Assembly: GCF_030762805.1 (NCBI RefSeq)
Contig: NZ_CP129113.1
Coordinates: forward strand, 1,998,001-2,062,000
Source of the DNA: Aciduricibacillus chroicocephali
GTDB lineage: Bacteria > Bacillota > Bacilli > Bacillales > Amphibacillaceae
Direction of reading: 5' to 3'
DNA: 64,000 bases
The notes beneath the pieces are model-generated. The model was not told the origin of the DNA. It ran no database searches and saw nothing but the letters and a program-made list of their open reading frames with translations. Position 1 is the stretch's first letter, and each line of letters opens with the position of its first letter. Both the position numbers and the translations under genes were made by a program. Shown here piece by piece: positions 26,961-34,150 of this stretch.

Positions 26961-27899
26961 ATGAGACGTTTTTTCCAATTATCCATTCTGACACTCGTGA
27001 CAATCTTCTTGCTCGCTGCCTGTAGCAATGACAATGATAAAACATCGGGCAAAAACGGCAAGCTTAAAGTCGTCACCTCCTTCACAATTCTTGCGGATAT
27101 GGCGCACGAAATTGGCGGTGATAAAGTCGAAGTCCATAACTTAGTTCCGACTGGTACGGACCCGCATGAATATGAGCCTCTGCCAAAAGACATCAAAGCA
27201 GCAACAGATGCAGATGTTCTGTTTTACAACGGTTTGAATCTTGAAGGTGGCAAGAGCGGCTGGTTCCATAAAATGATTGAAACCGCAGGCCAGCCCGAAA
27301 ACAAAGTATTTAAAGTAACAGAACGTGTCAAACCGATGTATTTGCAAACGGAAGGTGAAGAAGGCGAAATCAATCCCCATGCATTCATCGACCCTGCCGT
27401 TGGTGTAAAAATGGCAGAGGATATGACAAAAGCATTTGTAAAAGTCGATCCGGACCGCAAAGACCATTATGAGAAGCGTGGCAAGGAATATGTTGAACGC
27501 CTGAAAGCAATTGACAAGGAGTATACTGAGAAGATTAATGAGATCCCTGAGAAAAACCGTATACTCGTGACAAGCGAACGCGCCTTCCAGTATATGACGA
27601 GCCATTACGGTCTCGAAGAAGCATTCATTTGGGAAATTGACACTGAAGAAAATGGTTCACCAAAGCAAATTAAAGACCTAGTCAACTTTATTAAAAAACA
27701 TGATGTTCCTGTTCTCTTCATTGAATCGAATGTAGACCGTCGTCCAATGGAAACTGTTTCAAAGGAAACCGGCGTACCATTCTCCAAGAAGCCAATTTAC
27801 TCTGATGAAATCGGCCAGGCTGGTGACGAAGTCGATACGTACGTCAAATATCTCAATTACAATATTAAGCTCATACATGACGAGCTGAGTGAAAAGTAA
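26961..27899 (+). CDS. mntA: Manganese-binding lipoprotein of ABC transporter
   Basis: A 312-residue cluster 9 (ZnuA/PsaA) binding protein. Its lipobox is LLAAC with C21. The predicted metal ligands are H69 (TDPHEYEP), H140 (NPHAFID), E206 (TSERAFQY) and D282 (YSDEIG), the His-His-Glu-Asp set of manganese-specific PsaA/MntC proteins. Zinc-binding homologues usually have a third histidine and a long His-rich loop, which is absent here. This supports manganese as cargo. Confidence 0.92.
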   Translation: MRRFFQLSILTLVTIFLLAACSNDNDKTSGKNGKLKVVTSFTILADMAHEIGGDKVEVHNLVPTGTDPHEYEPLPKDIKAATDADVLFYNGLNLEGGKSGWFHKMIETAGQPENKVFKVTERVKPMYLQTEGEEGEINPHAFIDPAVGVKMAEDMTKAFVKVDPDRKDHYEKRGKEYVERLKAIDKEYTEKINEIPEKNRILVTSERAFQYMTSHYGLEEAFIWEIDTEENGSPKQIKDLVNFIKKHDVPVLFIESNVDRRPMETVSKETGVPFSKKPIYSDEIGQAGDEVDTYVKYLNYNIKLIHDELSEK

Positions 27900-27907
27900 A
27901 TTAAGAT

Positions 27908-27947
27908 GAGGGATTTCTTTCCGGCTGGATAGAAATCCCTCTTTTTT
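27908..27947 (+). terminator. Terminator of the Mn importer operon
   Basis: The stem GAGGGATTTCT...AGAAATCCCTC is followed by TTTTTT. Confidence 0.9.
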
Positions 27948-28236
27948 ATGCTTCTTTCTTCACATATGGCCCCTTGTTATATACGGTTTTCTCTACCTAA
28001 CTGTTTTTTCTTTCGAGAAACTTTTTTCCACATTCAGAGATTTTTTCAAAAAACACCCCATAAATTGGATGCTCGCTTAGTACTCTATGAACATCCGGAC
28101 AAGAACGAAAGATTTTAGCGCTAAAATCTCAGAATCAGAATACATCCATAAAACTAAAACGAAAGCGGATCACACATGCAGAAGCGGCCCAAACGCTTCA
28201 ACAGTGTATCAATCCGCACAAAGGAGACGGAATATT
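27948..28236. other. Upstream region of the heptad-repeat gene
   Basis: No gene is supported. The stretch includes the 20-bp palindrome at 28110-28129 and AAAGGAG just before the repeat-protein ATG. I see no confident -35/-10 pair. Confidence 0.4.
28110..28129. repeat. Perfect 20-bp palindrome upstream of the repeat-protein gene
   Basis: AGATTTTAGCGCTAAAATCT reads the same on both strands. It lies 107 bases before the ATG at 28237 and is not followed by a T run, so an operator or mRNA structure is more likely than a terminator. Confidence 0.6.
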
Positions 28237-29220
28237 ATGAATAAAAAGACAAAGGCAATCGCAGCAGCAGGACTTAGCATGGCATTCGTAGCACCACTTA
28301 CTGTAAGTGCACAAGTAGCTCCAGCAAAAGCGGATATCTTCGAAAAGAAAGCTGACCTATTTGAGAAGAAGGCAGAAATTGCTGGCCAGTATGGTAATAC
28401 AGAAAAAGAAGCAGCGTTCCAGGCAAAAGCTGAGATCTTCAATAAAAAAGCTGATTACATTAATTCAAACGCTGATACTAATTTCAACTTCAGCGGCTAC
28501 GGTTACCAAAGCAAGGCAGACATCTTCATTAATAAAGCTGAGCTCCTCAAACAAAAAGCTGACTTGGCTGAAGCAGCTGGCAACACTGAGAAAGCAGACG
28601 CTCTGAATGATAAAGCGGACATGTTCGAAAAGAAAGCGGTAGCTGTAACTGGCGCGACAACAGCGCAGCCTCTATCCGAATCAGCTCCAGAACAACTTTC
28701 ATTCAGCTCAACAAGCTCAAAAGCTGATCTATTCGAGAAAAAGGCTGAAATCGTAAAAGAAAAAGCGGAACAGGCTGAAGCCAACAGAAACACTGAAAAA
28801 GCCGATGCTTTGAACAAGAAAGCGGACATGTTTGAGAAGAAGGCTGAAAATATTTCAGCACAGCCATCATACAACTATGGCCAGCAGTACAAGAGCAGCT
28901 CTAAAGCTGACATGTTCGAAAAGAAAGCTGAAATTGTGAAGGAAAAAGCGGAACAGGCAGCCAAGTACGGCAACACGAAGAAAGCTGACAATCTGAACAA
29001 GAAAGCTGAGCGCTTCGAACAAAAGGCCGAGCAAGCATCTAGCCAGCCAACTGCATACGGCTATGGCTACCAGGACAAGGCTGATATGTTTAACAACAAG
29101 GCTGACATCATGCGTGCCAAAGCTGAGCGTGCCGAGAAATACGGTAATACTGAAAAAGCTGATTCCTTCAACAAGAAAGCAGATCGCTTCGAACAAAAAG
29201 CAGACCACTTTACTGTCTGA
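28237..29220 (+). CDS. Secreted protein with five six-heptad repeats
   Basis: A 327-residue protein of no family I recognise. Residues 1-25 form a signal peptide (NKKTKAIAAAGLSMAFVAPLTVSA, cleavage after A25). The rest is five repeats starting at residues 31, 93, 162, 223 and 281. Each is six exact seven-residue units of the form K-A-D/E-x-F/I-x-K with GNTEKAD in the fourth unit. The first four end in a Ser/Tyr/Gln/Gly-rich linker of 16-27 residues. The composition is dominated by Lys, Ala, Glu and Asp. There is no LPXTG motif or membrane anchor. The heptads suggest amphipathic helices that bundle or coat a surface. AAAGGAG precedes the ATG at 28237; the frame runs further upstream without a site. 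Confidence 0.85.
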   Translation: MNKKTKAIAAAGLSMAFVAPLTVSAQVAPAKADIFEKKADLFEKKAEIAGQYGNTEKEAAFQAKAEIFNKKADYINSNADTNFNFSGYGYQSKADIFINKAELLKQKADLAEAAGNTEKADALNDKADMFEKKAVAVTGATTAQPLSESAPEQLSFSSTSSKADLFEKKAEIVKEKAEQAEANRNTEKADALNKKADMFEKKAENISAQPSYNYGQQYKSSSKADMFEKKAEIVKEKAEQAAKYGNTKKADNLNKKAERFEQKAEQASSQPTAYGYGYQDKADMFNNKADIMRAKAERAEKYGNTEKADSFNKKADRFEQKADHFTV

Positions 29221-29238
29221 TTCCTAATCTATATAATG

Positions 29239-29264
29239 AAGGCTCCCGTCTATACGGGAGCCTT
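29239..29264 (+). terminator. Terminator of the repeat-protein gene
   Basis: A perfect stem AAGGCTCCCG...CGGGAGCCTT with a short loop is followed by a weak T-rich stretch. Confidence 0.75.
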
Positions 29265-29391
29265 ATTTGCGTAAAGGAAACTTTTTTGCGCTAATTGGAG
29301 TATGTTCTCTATCTCCAGTTATGTTCCCGTAGACTCACATGCATTCCGATTGGTAAAATGGGAAAACAATAGAGAAAGGGTGGTGAAATTT

Positions 29392-30288
29392 TTGAAGGAC
29401 GGTGCACGTGCAGTAGTCACTGCAACATGGGTCGGCATTATTGTGAATGCTTTCCTCACTATATTGAAAGCTGTTGGCGGAGTTCTTTCTGGAAGCCGTG
29501 CGCTCATCGCTGACGCGCTTCATTCCGCTTCTGATATTGTCGGGTCAATTGTTGTGCTGCTCGCAGTTAAAATCGCCAACAGGCCACCTGATAGGGAACA
29601 TCCATATGGACATGGGAAAGCGGAAAATGTAGCTTCTCTCATCGTCGCCATATTACTTATCATCGTAGGGGCAGAAGTCGCTTATTCATCGGGAAAGATT
29701 TTCTTTGGAGAAAGGCCTGTCCCACCGGGTAAACTTGCCCTTGCCATCATTATCATTTCCATACTTATCAAAGAAGTACTCTTCCATTATAAGTATCGTC
29801 TTGGCAAAAAATATAACAGTACAGCCTTAATAACAGAGGCTTGGCATCACCGATCTGATTCACTTTCTTCGCTTGCCGCACTAATCGGTATTGGTGCCGC
29901 AATCCTCGGAGGAAAGTTCAATATTCCTTGGCTCCTATACGGAGATGCTGTTGCTGGACTAGCTGTATCACTTATCGTTGTGAAAGTCGGTTACTCGCTT
30001 GCCAAGGAGTCTTCCCTCGTTATTATGGAAAAAGTGCTGGATGATGAGTCTGTTGAGCCGTATATTCATACAGCTTGCAGCATTGACGGTGTAAGAAGAG
30101 TCGATACAATCCACGCCCGCACACATGGCAGCTATCTTGTCATCGACTTGAAGCTGGGCATCAATCCAGACCTTTCTATTGAAGAAGGCCATCGTATTGG
30201 AAAACGAGTTAAGAAGCAACTGATGGAAAAACATTCAGAAGTTGAGGATGTACTCGTTCACTTGAATCCTTACAATGACAAAAATTAA
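29392..30288 (+). CDS. Cation diffusion facilitator family transporter
   Basis: A protein of about 298 residues with a six-helix membrane domain and a cytoplasmic C-terminal domain. The metal-site motifs are in helix 2 (ALIADALHSASDIVGS) and helix 5 (TEAWHHRSDSLSSLAAL). The family signature DREHPYGHGKAENVASL follows helix 2. The C-terminus (VDTIHARTHGSYLVIDLKL) is the dimerisation domain. Start: GGGTGG followed by TTG at 29392 gives the usual length. An upstream frame to 29302 has no ribosome binding site. It probably exports Zn, Mn, Fe or Co. Confidence 0.88.
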   Translation: MKDGARAVVTATWVGIIVNAFLTILKAVGGVLSGSRALIADALHSASDIVGSIVVLLAVKIANRPPDREHPYGHGKAENVASLIVAILLIIVGAEVAYSSGKIFFGERPVPPGKLALAIIIISILIKEVLFHYKYRLGKKYNSTALITEAWHHRSDSLSSLAALIGIGAAILGGKFNIPWLLYGDAVAGLAVSLIVVKVGYSLAKESSLVIMEKVLDDESVEPYIHTACSIDGVRRVDTIHARTHGSYLVIDLKLGINPDLSIEEGHRIGKRVKKQLMEKHSEVEDVLVHLNPYNDKN

Positions 30289-30329
30289 AAAAGATAGCGA
30301 TGCCTGTAACCCGCATCGCTATCTTTTTT
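30287..30329. terminator. Bidirectional terminator
   Basis: The long stem AAAAGATAGCGATGC...GCATCGCTATCTTTT is flanked by A and T runs and lies between convergent genes. Confidence 0.9.
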
Positions 30330-31212
30330 AAATATCCGGTAAAGGGGCTTTTCTTCGTTGCTGTGAAAGAAAGATAAAAACACCAACAAGCACGATACAA
30401 CCGCCAAAGACTTGTAAAAGCGTGACCTGCTCATGAAGCAGAATTGCTGCTAGTATAGTCGCTCCAACCGGCTCCCCCAATACACTCATCGAAATCGTTG
30501 TCGTATTTACATAGGATAGAAGGAAGTTGAAGATAACATGAGAAAGTGATGGGAAAATGGCGAGCAAAATAAAGATCCCCCACTCCCCTCTCTCATAACC
30601 TGTCATCGGCACACCTTTCACCAAGTTAAATAGATTCAACGCCAGTCCTGCAAAAAGAAAAACAGAAAAACTGTAAATCCAGTGAGAAATGCGTTTCACT
30701 TTATTCTGACCAATAAGCAAATACCCGACAACAGCAATGACACTTAGAAAAGAGAGAATATCACCAAGAATGGCCAAGCGGCTGCCATGCCCAAGGTCTC
30801 CCCATCCGATTAGCATAACGCCGGCGATTGCCAAGCCAACTGAAAGGATGACACGCAATCCAGCACGTTCTTTATAAAAAATAAATCCGCCTAGCAGCGC
30901 AATAATCGGTTGCAGTGCAAGAATCATTGTAGAACTGGCCACTGTTGTCAGATCAAGAGAACCGAACCAAAGCGCAAAATGGAAACCGAGACAAAGTCCT
31001 GATAATGCTAGAAATCCCCATTCCGACTTGGATACGCGGACAAAATCATGACGCTTTCGCCAAACAAATGGAATAAGCAAAAGACTCGAAAAATACATCC
31101 GGTACATACTTGTCACTGTCGGAGGAGCATCCGACCATTTCACAAAAATTGCTGAAAACGAAATTGCGATGATTGCTGCAAATAATAGCAATCCAATCTG
31201 CTTCTGTTTCAA
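30328..31212 (-). CDS. EamA (DMT) family transporter
   Basis: A 294-residue drug/metabolite transporter with ten helices in two EamA repeats (for example AIIAISFSAIFVKWS in helix 1 and LGEPVGATILAAILLHEQVTLLQVFGG in the second repeat). The start is TTG with AGGTG five bases upstream. The substrate is unknown. The gene is isolated, with terminators on both sides. Confidence 0.85.
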   Translation of the reverse strand: MKQKQIGLLLFAAIIAISFSAIFVKWSDAPPTVTSMYRMYFSSLLLIPFVWRKRHDFVRVSKSEWGFLALSGLCLGFHFALWFGSLDLTTVASSTMILALQPIIALLGGFIFYKERAGLRVILSVGLAIAGVMLIGWGDLGHGSRLAILGDILSFLSVIAVVGYLLIGQNKVKRISHWIYSFSVFLFAGLALNLFNLVKGVPMTGYERGEWGIFILLAIFPSLSHVIFNFLLSYVNTTTISMSVLGEPVGATILAAILLHEQVTLLQVFGGCIVLVGVFIFLSQQRRKAPLPDI

Positions 31213-31327
31213 TTGTTCACCTACATCTCATGATGGAATTATTATGAAAAATGTCGGTATTATTTTATCACGTTAAAGTTCGCCTCTCTGATAACAGTCT
31301 ATTCTCAATTTTATGTAAACACTCAGA

Positions 31328-31366
31328 AGCCCCCATCAATGCTTGAGTAAAGCATTGATGGGGGCT
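31328..31366 (-). terminator. Strong hairpin downstream of copZ
   Basis: A perfect 17-bp stem (AGCCCCCATCAATGCTT) with loop GAGTA. No T run follows on the minus strand, so it may stabilise the transcript as much as end it. Confidence 0.65.
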
Positions 31367-31377
31367 CGTCTTTAATA

Positions 31378-31596
31378 TTACATATTCGTATCGATCATTG
31401 GTGTATATCCTGCTTCAGCAATCGCTTTTTCCAAGTCAGCAAGCGTTACTTTTGCATTATCAAAGTCTACAACCGCTTTACCAGGATTGCTTGTTACTTC
31501 CACATTGTTAACACCTGGAAGCTCCTGCAAAGCATCTTTTACTGATTTCTCACAATGATCGCAAGTCATGCCTTCTACACTAATTGTTTGTTCCAT
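31378..31596 (-). CDS. copZ: Copper chaperone CopZ
   Basis: A 72-residue single heavy-metal-associated domain with the copper motif G-M-T-C-D-H-C. The beta-alpha-beta-beta-alpha-beta fold is readable (EQTISVEGMTC, helix KSVKDALQELPG, VNNVEVTSNPGKAVVDF). It delivers Cu(I) to CopA-type ATPases, but no copA or csoR is beside it here. AAGGAG precedes the ATG at 31596. A 20-bp palindrome lies about 33 bases upstream. Confidence 0.9.
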   Translation of the reverse strand: MEQTISVEGMTCDHCEKSVKDALQELPGVNNVEVTSNPGKAVVDFDNAKVTLADLEKAIAEAGYTPMIDTNM

Positions 31597-31628
31597 TCTA
31601 TATCTCTCCTTCAATTAAACTGATATCT

Positions 31629-31648
31629 GTTTGCCACTAGCGGCAAAC
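31629..31648 (-). promoter_or_regulatory. 20-bp palindromic operator candidate upstream of copZ
   Basis: GTTTGCCACTAGCGGCAAAC has perfect 7-bp arms around a 6-bp centre and sits in the copZ promoter/leader zone. The arms TTTGCC/GGCAAA resemble those of the Mn-importer palindrome at 25256. Confidence 0.5.
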
Positions 31649-31820
31649 GAATGTATTAACCTTAGTCTCTAATACTATTTCCGCTTTTAAATTTTTCGAA
31701 ACATCCGTACATTTCACTTTTCAAATCTAGTTTATAAAAAACACCATTCTTTTGAGTGACATCTTCTAAAAGCGGGAAGAAGTTTAAAACAAACGATCGT
31801 TTAATATGAGGAGGATACCA

Positions 31821-32093
31821 ATGGTTAGAGGGCTAAGCATAGTCGTTTTGCTGCTAATCGTTGCAATTGCGATCATGTTTTTGACAGGTGCTTGGCAAAG
31901 CAGAGGTCCTGGATTGAACAGTCGTATGAAGCAGCGTTCCATGCCTGAGGGGAAGAAACAGATTGTGCTTCGAAAATTGATTCATGCTGGAAAAGAAGAT
32001 GAAGCCATTCGGAAGACACAATTATTTTACGGAATAACAAAACGAGAGGCAGAAGACTATATAAGAAATCTGAAGAAGGAGACATTGAGGTAA
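31821..32093 (+). CDS. Small single-span membrane protein with L7/L12-like tail
   Basis: A 90-residue protein. An N-terminal helix (GLSIVVLLLIVAIAIMFLTGAW) anchors it in the membrane. The C-terminal part ends KKQIVLRKLIHAGKEDEAIRK...YGITKREAEDYIRNLKKE, which loosely follows the helix pattern of the ribosomal L7/L12 C-terminal domain (AI-K-x-TG-KEA-x-YV). Similar membrane-tethered tails occur in uncharacterised proteins. AGGAGG precedes the ATG at 31821. A terminator follows. A 12-bp palindrome AAACGATCGTTT lies at 31791. Function unknown. Confidence 0.65.
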   Translation: MVRGLSIVVLLLIVAIAIMFLTGAWQSRGPGLNSRMKQRSMPEGKKQIVLRKLIHAGKEDEAIRKTQLFYGITKREAEDYIRNLKKETLR

Positions 32094-32131
32094 CTTTATT
32101 AACGCAAGGAGAAACAACATTATAGTCGGAG

Positions 32132-32173
32132 AACAGCTGGCGGACTGGTTCCGTTTATTCCTGCTGTTTTTAT
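32132..32173 (+). terminator. Terminator of the small membrane protein gene
   Basis: The stem AACAGC-GG...CC-GCTGTT is followed by TTTTATTC. Confidence 0.6.
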
Positions 32174-32192
32174 TCGTACCGACCTGGACACG

Positions 32193-32225
32193 ACAGCCGC
32201 TGAATATGGATGAGCGGCTGTTTAT
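32193..32225 (+). terminator. Second hairpin terminator
   Basis: The stem ACAGCCGCT...AGCGGCTGT is followed by TTATTTAT. It lies between convergent genes and may serve both. Confidence 0.6.
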
Positions 32226-32231
32226 TTATCA

Positions 32232-32474
32232 TCATTCTTCTTTTAGTTTCTGAATGAGCCGATCATACTCTTCAAAGGTGATTTCACCTTTTGCGAGCCG
32301 CTCTTTCGCAATATCGATTGCATGCTGTCCACCAGACTTCGTTTCAATAAGATCATTGTAGATATTTCCTCCACTCTTCGAACCTGTACGAAATATTGCC
32401 ATGGCTCCTACAATGATCAGAGCGATTGTGACTAGCCACAAAATCATCCCCATACTACCCATATAGTTCATCAT
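32232..32474 (-). CDS. SHOCT domain membrane protein
   Basis: An 80-residue protein with an N-terminal membrane helix (MILWLVTIALIIVGAMAIF), a flexible linker and a C-terminal SHOCT motif (AKERLAKGEITFEEYDRLIQKLK). SHOCT tails are short oligomerisation or membrane-proximal modules common in Gram-positive bacteria and often found near metal-resistance genes. Here copZ and a cadA operon are within 2 kb. GGGAGGG is upstream. No specific function can be assigned. Confidence 0.8.
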   Translation of the reverse strand: MMNYMGSMGMILWLVTIALIIVGAMAIFRTGSKSGGNIYNDLIETKSGGQHAIDIAKERLAKGEITFEEYDRLIQKLKEE

Positions 32475-32713
32475 AGTACACCCTCCCTTTACGTTTCTTT
32501 TATTCCCTTGATAGCCTGCTTGAATTAGAAAACAACTTAATTATTGGATTATCTTTTTTAAAACAAGACTACAGACAGGGTTGCGATCGGACCAATTAGC
32601 AACAATAGAAGAAAACAGTTAAGCCCGCTCCTGTTCTTTCCTTGAGTAATTCCGGTTCATTAAAGCCAATGTGAACCAACATACAGCATATTGTTCATAT
32701 CGGCTAACCCGTT

Positions 32714-33175
32714 TTATTCCCAACCTTTTTCATTAGAGTACGTTTCGTAATCAAAGTAAGGGATATAATCCATTTCATGGCCAGTTTTTTCTTCGTATGC
32801 TTCGCTTGCAAGTTCCAGGAGTTCCTCGAATTCATATTCATAGTCAATACCTTGCATTAGGCTAGGATCCTTCAAACAGGCTTCGTAGAATTCCTTGCCT
32901 TTTGCTACACAAAGGCAGCGTACATAAAGGAAGAAATCGGGAGAGAAGTATTCTTCTCCATCAATGACGCTCTTACTCATTCCATCGGCATGCTTTTTGG
33001 TATCAAGGTTATACAACTTACGGGAAAGTGTTTCCTCAAATTGCTCAATCTGTTCTTCAGAAAAACTAAGCAGTTTCTCCATAGCTTCCTCTAGTGGTTC
33101 ATCAGCGTCCAACTGAATTAAATCAATCACTTCCCAAAAGGTTTTATCTGGCATGATATTCACTTTATTTTGCAT
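32714..33175 (-). CDS. DUF4240 domain protein
   Basis: A 153-residue acidic protein. FWEVIDLIQLDADEPLEEAMEKLLSFSEEQIEQFEETLSRKLYNLDT is the DUF4240 core, and YFSPDFFLYVRCLCVAKGKEFYEACLKDP follows as in that family. No function is known; members often occur next to toxin-immunity or stress genes. The start at 33175 follows GAGGGAGAG; ATG at 33154 is also possible. Confidence 0.75.
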   Translation of the reverse strand: MQNKVNIMPDKTFWEVIDLIQLDADEPLEEAMEKLLSFSEEQIEQFEETLSRKLYNLDTKKHADGMSKSVIDGEEYFSPDFFLYVRCLCVAKGKEFYEACLKDPSLMQGIDYEYEFEELLELASEAYEEKTGHEMDYIPYFDYETYSNEKGWE

Positions 33176-33207
33176 TTGAATTCTCTCCCTCAACTTTTCA
33201 CATTTGT

Positions 33208-33333
33208 TTAAAAGATATCGGTGAATAATTTAATTATCAATCTTGGTATGAACAATATCATATCAAACAAAGCTTCAAGGACTGCATCTACAATGTTTTC
33301 TCTTGCCTCTTTCCATTTACGCTTCTTACCCAT
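33208..33333 (-). CDS. Small basic/amphipathic protein, 41 residues
   Basis: A short frame encoding MGKKRKWKEARENIVDAVLEALFDMILFIPRLIIKLFTDIF. The first 13 residues are strongly basic and the rest forms one amphipathic to hydrophobic helix, suggesting a membrane-associated peptide. GGTGGAG lies eight bases before the ATG. It sits between the DUF4240 and cmtR genes. I do not recognise a family. Confidence 0.55.
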   Translation of the reverse strand: MGKKRKWKEARENIVDAVLEALFDMILFIPRLIIKLFTDIF

Positions 33334-33730
33334 CCTTATTTCTCCACCTTCGGCAAATGCATTATCCCAATGGTCATAAAAAACGACAAATTAAAATTGT
33401 TCTCGTTGTCATCCTATTTGATTGATTACCTCTCATTCCATATCTTAATTTTCTATTGTATAGCCAACCTGATGTAATCTTGATGTAATCTACTTACGAT
33501 AGATGAAGCATTTAAGCTCACGAATGCTCCATGAATTGTGCTCAGACTACTTAGCTGGATGTAAATGGTGAAAGTGATATAACCATTATTTAGTTTACCA
33601 GTTAATTCATAAGTTCCCAAGACGTTCATATCAATTCGACTTTTTCAGCATTTGAATCAGTCACCCTCGCAATAGCTGTAACATCAGTCCAAGCAGTACC
33701 GTTTGTGCCAGCAAATTATAAATAATGAAG
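33334..33730. other. AT-rich gap with decayed coding sequence
   Basis: No intact gene. The stretch contains an 11-bp tandem duplication (TGATGTAATCT at 33470-33480 and 33481-33491) and the frameshifted fragment listed next. Confidence 0.45.
33453..33715 (-). pseudogene. Frameshifted remnant of an unidentified gene
   Basis: On the minus strand 33715-33629 reads AGTNGTAWTDVTAIARV-TDSNAEKVELI then stops. The neighbouring frame continues from 33629 as NVLGTYELTGKLNNGYITFTIY. The join gives a plausible beta-strand-rich domain (KVEL-NVLGTYELTGKL), but stop codons bound it on both sides. It looks like the debris of a larger gene. No parent family is recognised. Confidence 0.35.
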
Positions 33731-33731
33731 A

Positions 33732-33778
33732 TTGACAAACATATTAAAAATTAATAATATGTACTCATACACATATTA
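33732..33778 (+). promoter_or_regulatory. cmtR-cadA promoter overlapped by an inverted repeat
   Basis: TTGACA (33732-33737), 17-base spacer, TAATAT (33755-33760). The -10 forms the left arm of the inverted repeat TAATATGT-N8-ACATATTA (33755-33778), the position expected for an ArsR/SmtB-family repressor. Confidence 0.75.
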
Positions 33779-33811
33779 ATAAATTCTAATATATACTGGA
33801 GGTATGTCGAG

Positions 33812-34135
33812 ATGCTGGACACAGCTTTGGATACTAAAGTTCAATTCCTTCATGGCTTTTCACACCGGACTCGCATCCAAATCCTTGACCTGTTGCGGAC
33901 TGGTGAAAAAACAGTCTCTGAAATCATGCAATCAGTTAGCGGCAGCCAGTCAAGCATCTCCCAGCATCTTGCATGCCTGCGCGGATGCGGACTTGTCAGC
34001 GGGAGACAAGAAGGTAAATTCATGTACTACAGCTTAAGCAATGAAAACATTCATAAGCTGCTCAATATGTTTGACGAAGTGTTGACCGATGTCGCTAATG
34101 ACGTCAATTCCTGTCAGCATCAAATTAACGATTAA
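33812..34135 (+). CDS. cmtR: ArsR-family metal sensor, CmtR-like
   Basis: A 107-residue winged-helix repressor (RIQILDLLRTGEKTVSEIMQSV-SGSQSSISQHLACLRGCGLV). Cysteines at 55 and 59 in the recognition helix (ACLRGCGLV) and at 101 near the C-terminus correspond to the C57, C61 and C102 ligands of mycobacterial CmtR, a Cd(II)/Pb(II) sensor. The CadC-type N-terminal and alpha-3 cysteines are absent. GGAGG precedes the ATG, and cadA follows 15 bases after the stop. Metal binding would release the operator at 33755 and turn on the pump. Confidence 0.85.
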   Translation: MLDTALDTKVQFLHGFSHRTRIQILDLLRTGEKTVSEIMQSVSGSQSSISQHLACLRGCGLVSGRQEGKFMYYSLSNENIHKLLNMFDEVLTDVANDVNSCQHQIND

Positions 34136-34150
34136 GGGAGGATTTTTCAG

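Noticed and set aside
28867-29208. Minus-strand frames opposite the heptad-repeat gene
   Set aside because: They arise from the repetitive codon pattern of the real gene; hydrophobic low-complexity translations with no start signals.
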